DNA of 64,000 bases, from the NCBI GenBank assembly GCA_913065125.1, contig CAJYAG010000002.1, positions 558,001 through 622,000 of the forward strand. Direction: 5' to 3'. The first letter of the stretch is position 1; every line of letters begins with the position of its first letter. The notes under the pieces were generated by a model. It ran no database searches. It was not told the DNA's origin and saw only the letters and a program-made list of their open reading frames with translations. Below are positions 62,698-64,000 of this stretch, piece by piece. A program made the translations under genes and the position numbers. The stretch comes from an uncultured Flavobacteriaceae bacterium. GTDB lineage: Bacteria; Bacteroidota; Bacteroidia; Flavobacteriales; Flavobacteriaceae.

Positions 62698-63516
62698 CTA
62701 ATATTGCTCACTTTCATTTGGAAAATCTGCACTTTTAACATCTGCATTGTATTGTTTAAAAGCAGAAGTCATTTCATCATACAAATCAGAATATCTACGC
62801 AGAAAACGCGGATTAAATTCGTGTGTCATTCCCAACATATCGTGGGTAACTAAAACCTGACCATCTACTCCGCCACCAGCACCAATTCCGATTACAGGAA
62901 TTGAAATACTTTCGGCAACCTTTTGTGCCAAAGCAGCAGGTACTTTCTCTAAAACAATTGCAAAACAACCGATACGTTCTAATAATAAAGCATCTTCTAG
63001 TAATTTATCTGCTTCTTCTTCCTCTTTTGCTCTTACTGTGTACGTTCCGAATTTATAAATAGATTGTGGGGTTAAACCTAAATGTCCCATTACCGGGATT
63101 CCGGCATTTAAAATACGTTTGATAGATTCTTTTATCTCTTTTCCGCCTTCAAGTTTTACTGAATGTCCGCCAGATTCTTTCATAATTCTGATGGCAGAAC
63201 GCAAGGCTTCTTTTGGATCGGATTGATAACTACCAAAAGGCAAGTCTACCACCACCAAACTACGCTCAATTCCTCTAACTACAGAGCTTGCGTGATAAAT
63301 CATTTGATCTAAGGTAATGGGTAATGTAGTTTCATGACCAGCCATTACGTTTGAGGCAGAATCGCCAACTAAAATGACATCAATTCCGGCGCCATCAACA
63401 ATTTTTGCCATGGTATAATCGTACGCAGTTAGCATTGATATTTTTTGACCATTAGCTTTCATATCTACTAATGATTTTGTGGTAACTCTTTTATATTGTT
63501 TTTTTGCAACAGACAT
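62698..63516 (-). CDS. panB: Ketopantoate hydroxymethyltransferase PanB
   Basis: A 272-residue enzyme with [17 protein letters not shown] at the start, [18 protein letters not shown] and [11 protein letters not shown], and [20 protein letters not shown]. It transfers a hydroxymethyl group to make ketopantoate for coenzyme A synthesis. Length is normal. Confidence 0.96.
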   Translation of the reverse strand: MSVAKKQYKRVTTKSLVDMKANGQKISMLTAYDYTMAKIVDGAGIDVILVGDSASNVMAGHETTLPITLDQMIYHASSVVRGIERSLVVVDLPFGSYQSDPKEALRSAIRIMKESGGHSVKLEGGKEIKESIKRILNAGIPVMGHLGLTPQSIYKFGTYTVRAKEEEEADKLLEDALLLERIGCFAIVLEKVPAALAQKVAESISIPVIGIGAGGGVDGQVLVTHDMLGMTHEFNPRFLRRYSDLYDEMTSAFKQYNADVKSADFPNESEQY

Positions 63517-63663
63517 TTTCTATAGTTTTAACAGTGGTAAAAATACACATTTATTTTGTTCGGGTTTTCTTTTTTGTTATAGTTAATCTACTGAGAACCT
63601 TTTAAAAAGTATTTTTTATACCTTGGCAAATCAATTGTTTTATGCAACATAATCAGAATAAAG

Positions 63664-64000
63664 ATGAAAAGAGCAATCACATTTTTACTTTTACTAACAC
63701 TTGTTTTTTCTACGAATGCCCAAAATAAGGACGATAAAAAAGCCGTTAGAGTAACCATACAAAATTTTTTTAAAGGATTTCATAAAGGAGATGTTGCACT
63801 TTTAAAAACCACCATTCATAAAGATTTATATGCCCAAACGACACTTGTAAATAGTAAAGAAGAAAATATTTTGAGGCCAGCTACTAAAGCCTACGATAAT
63901 TTAATAAATTTTGCTAAAAACGTAAAATCAACAGATAATTATTTTGAAAAAATACTTTCCTATACCATTCAGGTTGATGGAAATTTAGCTTCAGTTTGGA
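63664..64000 (+). CDS. Secreted NTF2/DUF4440-like protein, N-terminal part
   Basis: The gene starts at ATG 63664 and runs off the right edge, showing 112 codons. A signal peptide (MKRAITFLLLLTLVFSTNA) precedes AVRVTIQNFFKGFHKGDVAL, the start of an NTF2-like cone fold as in exported DUF4440/lumazine-binding-like proteins. Function unknown. Confidence 0.75.
   Translation, partial: MKRAITFLLLLTLVFSTNAQNKDDKKAVRVTIQNFFKGFHKGDVALLKTTIHKDLYAQTTLVNSKEENILRPATKAYDNLINFAKNVKSTDNYFEKILSYTIQVDGNLASVW

Overview
The window is AT-rich DNA from a member of the Bacteroidota, most likely a marine Flavobacteriaceae (Polaribacter/Tenacibaculum-like). The evidence is family content typical of that group: tandem DUF3078 proteins, DUF2480, a type IX secretion sorting domain, SufT/SufE, TAnnTTTG-type promoter boxes and strong AT bias. 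No rRNA or tRNA gene was seen.

Positions 1 to about 25,680 are an integron-like cassette array. I count 24 copies of a roughly 124-bp imperfect palindrome. Each begins with AAC, ends with GTT and encloses a central hairpin whose arms change together from copy to copy. Between copies lie 24 complete cassettes plus one cut by the left edge. In nearly every cassette the 9-10 bp at the two ends are complementary to each other and specific to that cassette, as expected for integron cassettes that circularise and are cut at G^TT. Nearly all cassette genes lie on the minus strand and fill their cassette almost completely. At the right end, 143 bp beyond the last cassette, sits a tyrosine recombinase (25,824-26,960). 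It points the same way as the cassettes and lacks the insertion that defines IntI integrases. I read this as a chromosomal integron or integron analogue driven by a Bacteroidota-type recombinase, with a candidate attI between them.

Many cassettes look defensive: a Fic protein, a SLATT two-transmembrane effector with a cupin-like partner, an HExxH protein, a fused restriction-methylation-specificity enzyme with an XRE regulator, a Shedu (DUF4263) nuclease, a HEPN-like protein, a PD-(D/E)xK nuclease, a DUF2971 protein and an HNH-like fragment. Others are small secreted proteins, lipoproteins and membrane proteins. One cassette has no gene and holds five ~100-bp tandem repeats. Two neighbouring cassettes (3.5-5.1 kb) share conserved ends and the same first 16 codons but have unrelated cores.

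Positions 27 to 64 kb are ordinary chromosome. In order they hold recJ, an OsmC protein, a PLP transferase with a dipeptide epimerase, an AhpD-like protein, two M28 peptidases, a uracil-DNA glycosylase family protein, rsmI, aspS, a ClC channel, hflX, a CNNM/CorC transporter, two DUF3078 proteins, DUF2480, sufT-like and sufE genes, a PfkB kinase, a long PurF-like protein, superoxide dismutase, class I fructose-bisphosphatase, a GNAT protein overlapping an aspartate kinase, a PlsC acyltransferase fusion, a T9SS-exported BNR-repeat protein, a TM2 protein, a VOC protein, a 2-hydroxyacid dehydrogenase, panB and a partial NTF2-like gene. Several intrinsic terminators, REP-like repeats and one gene remnant lie between them.
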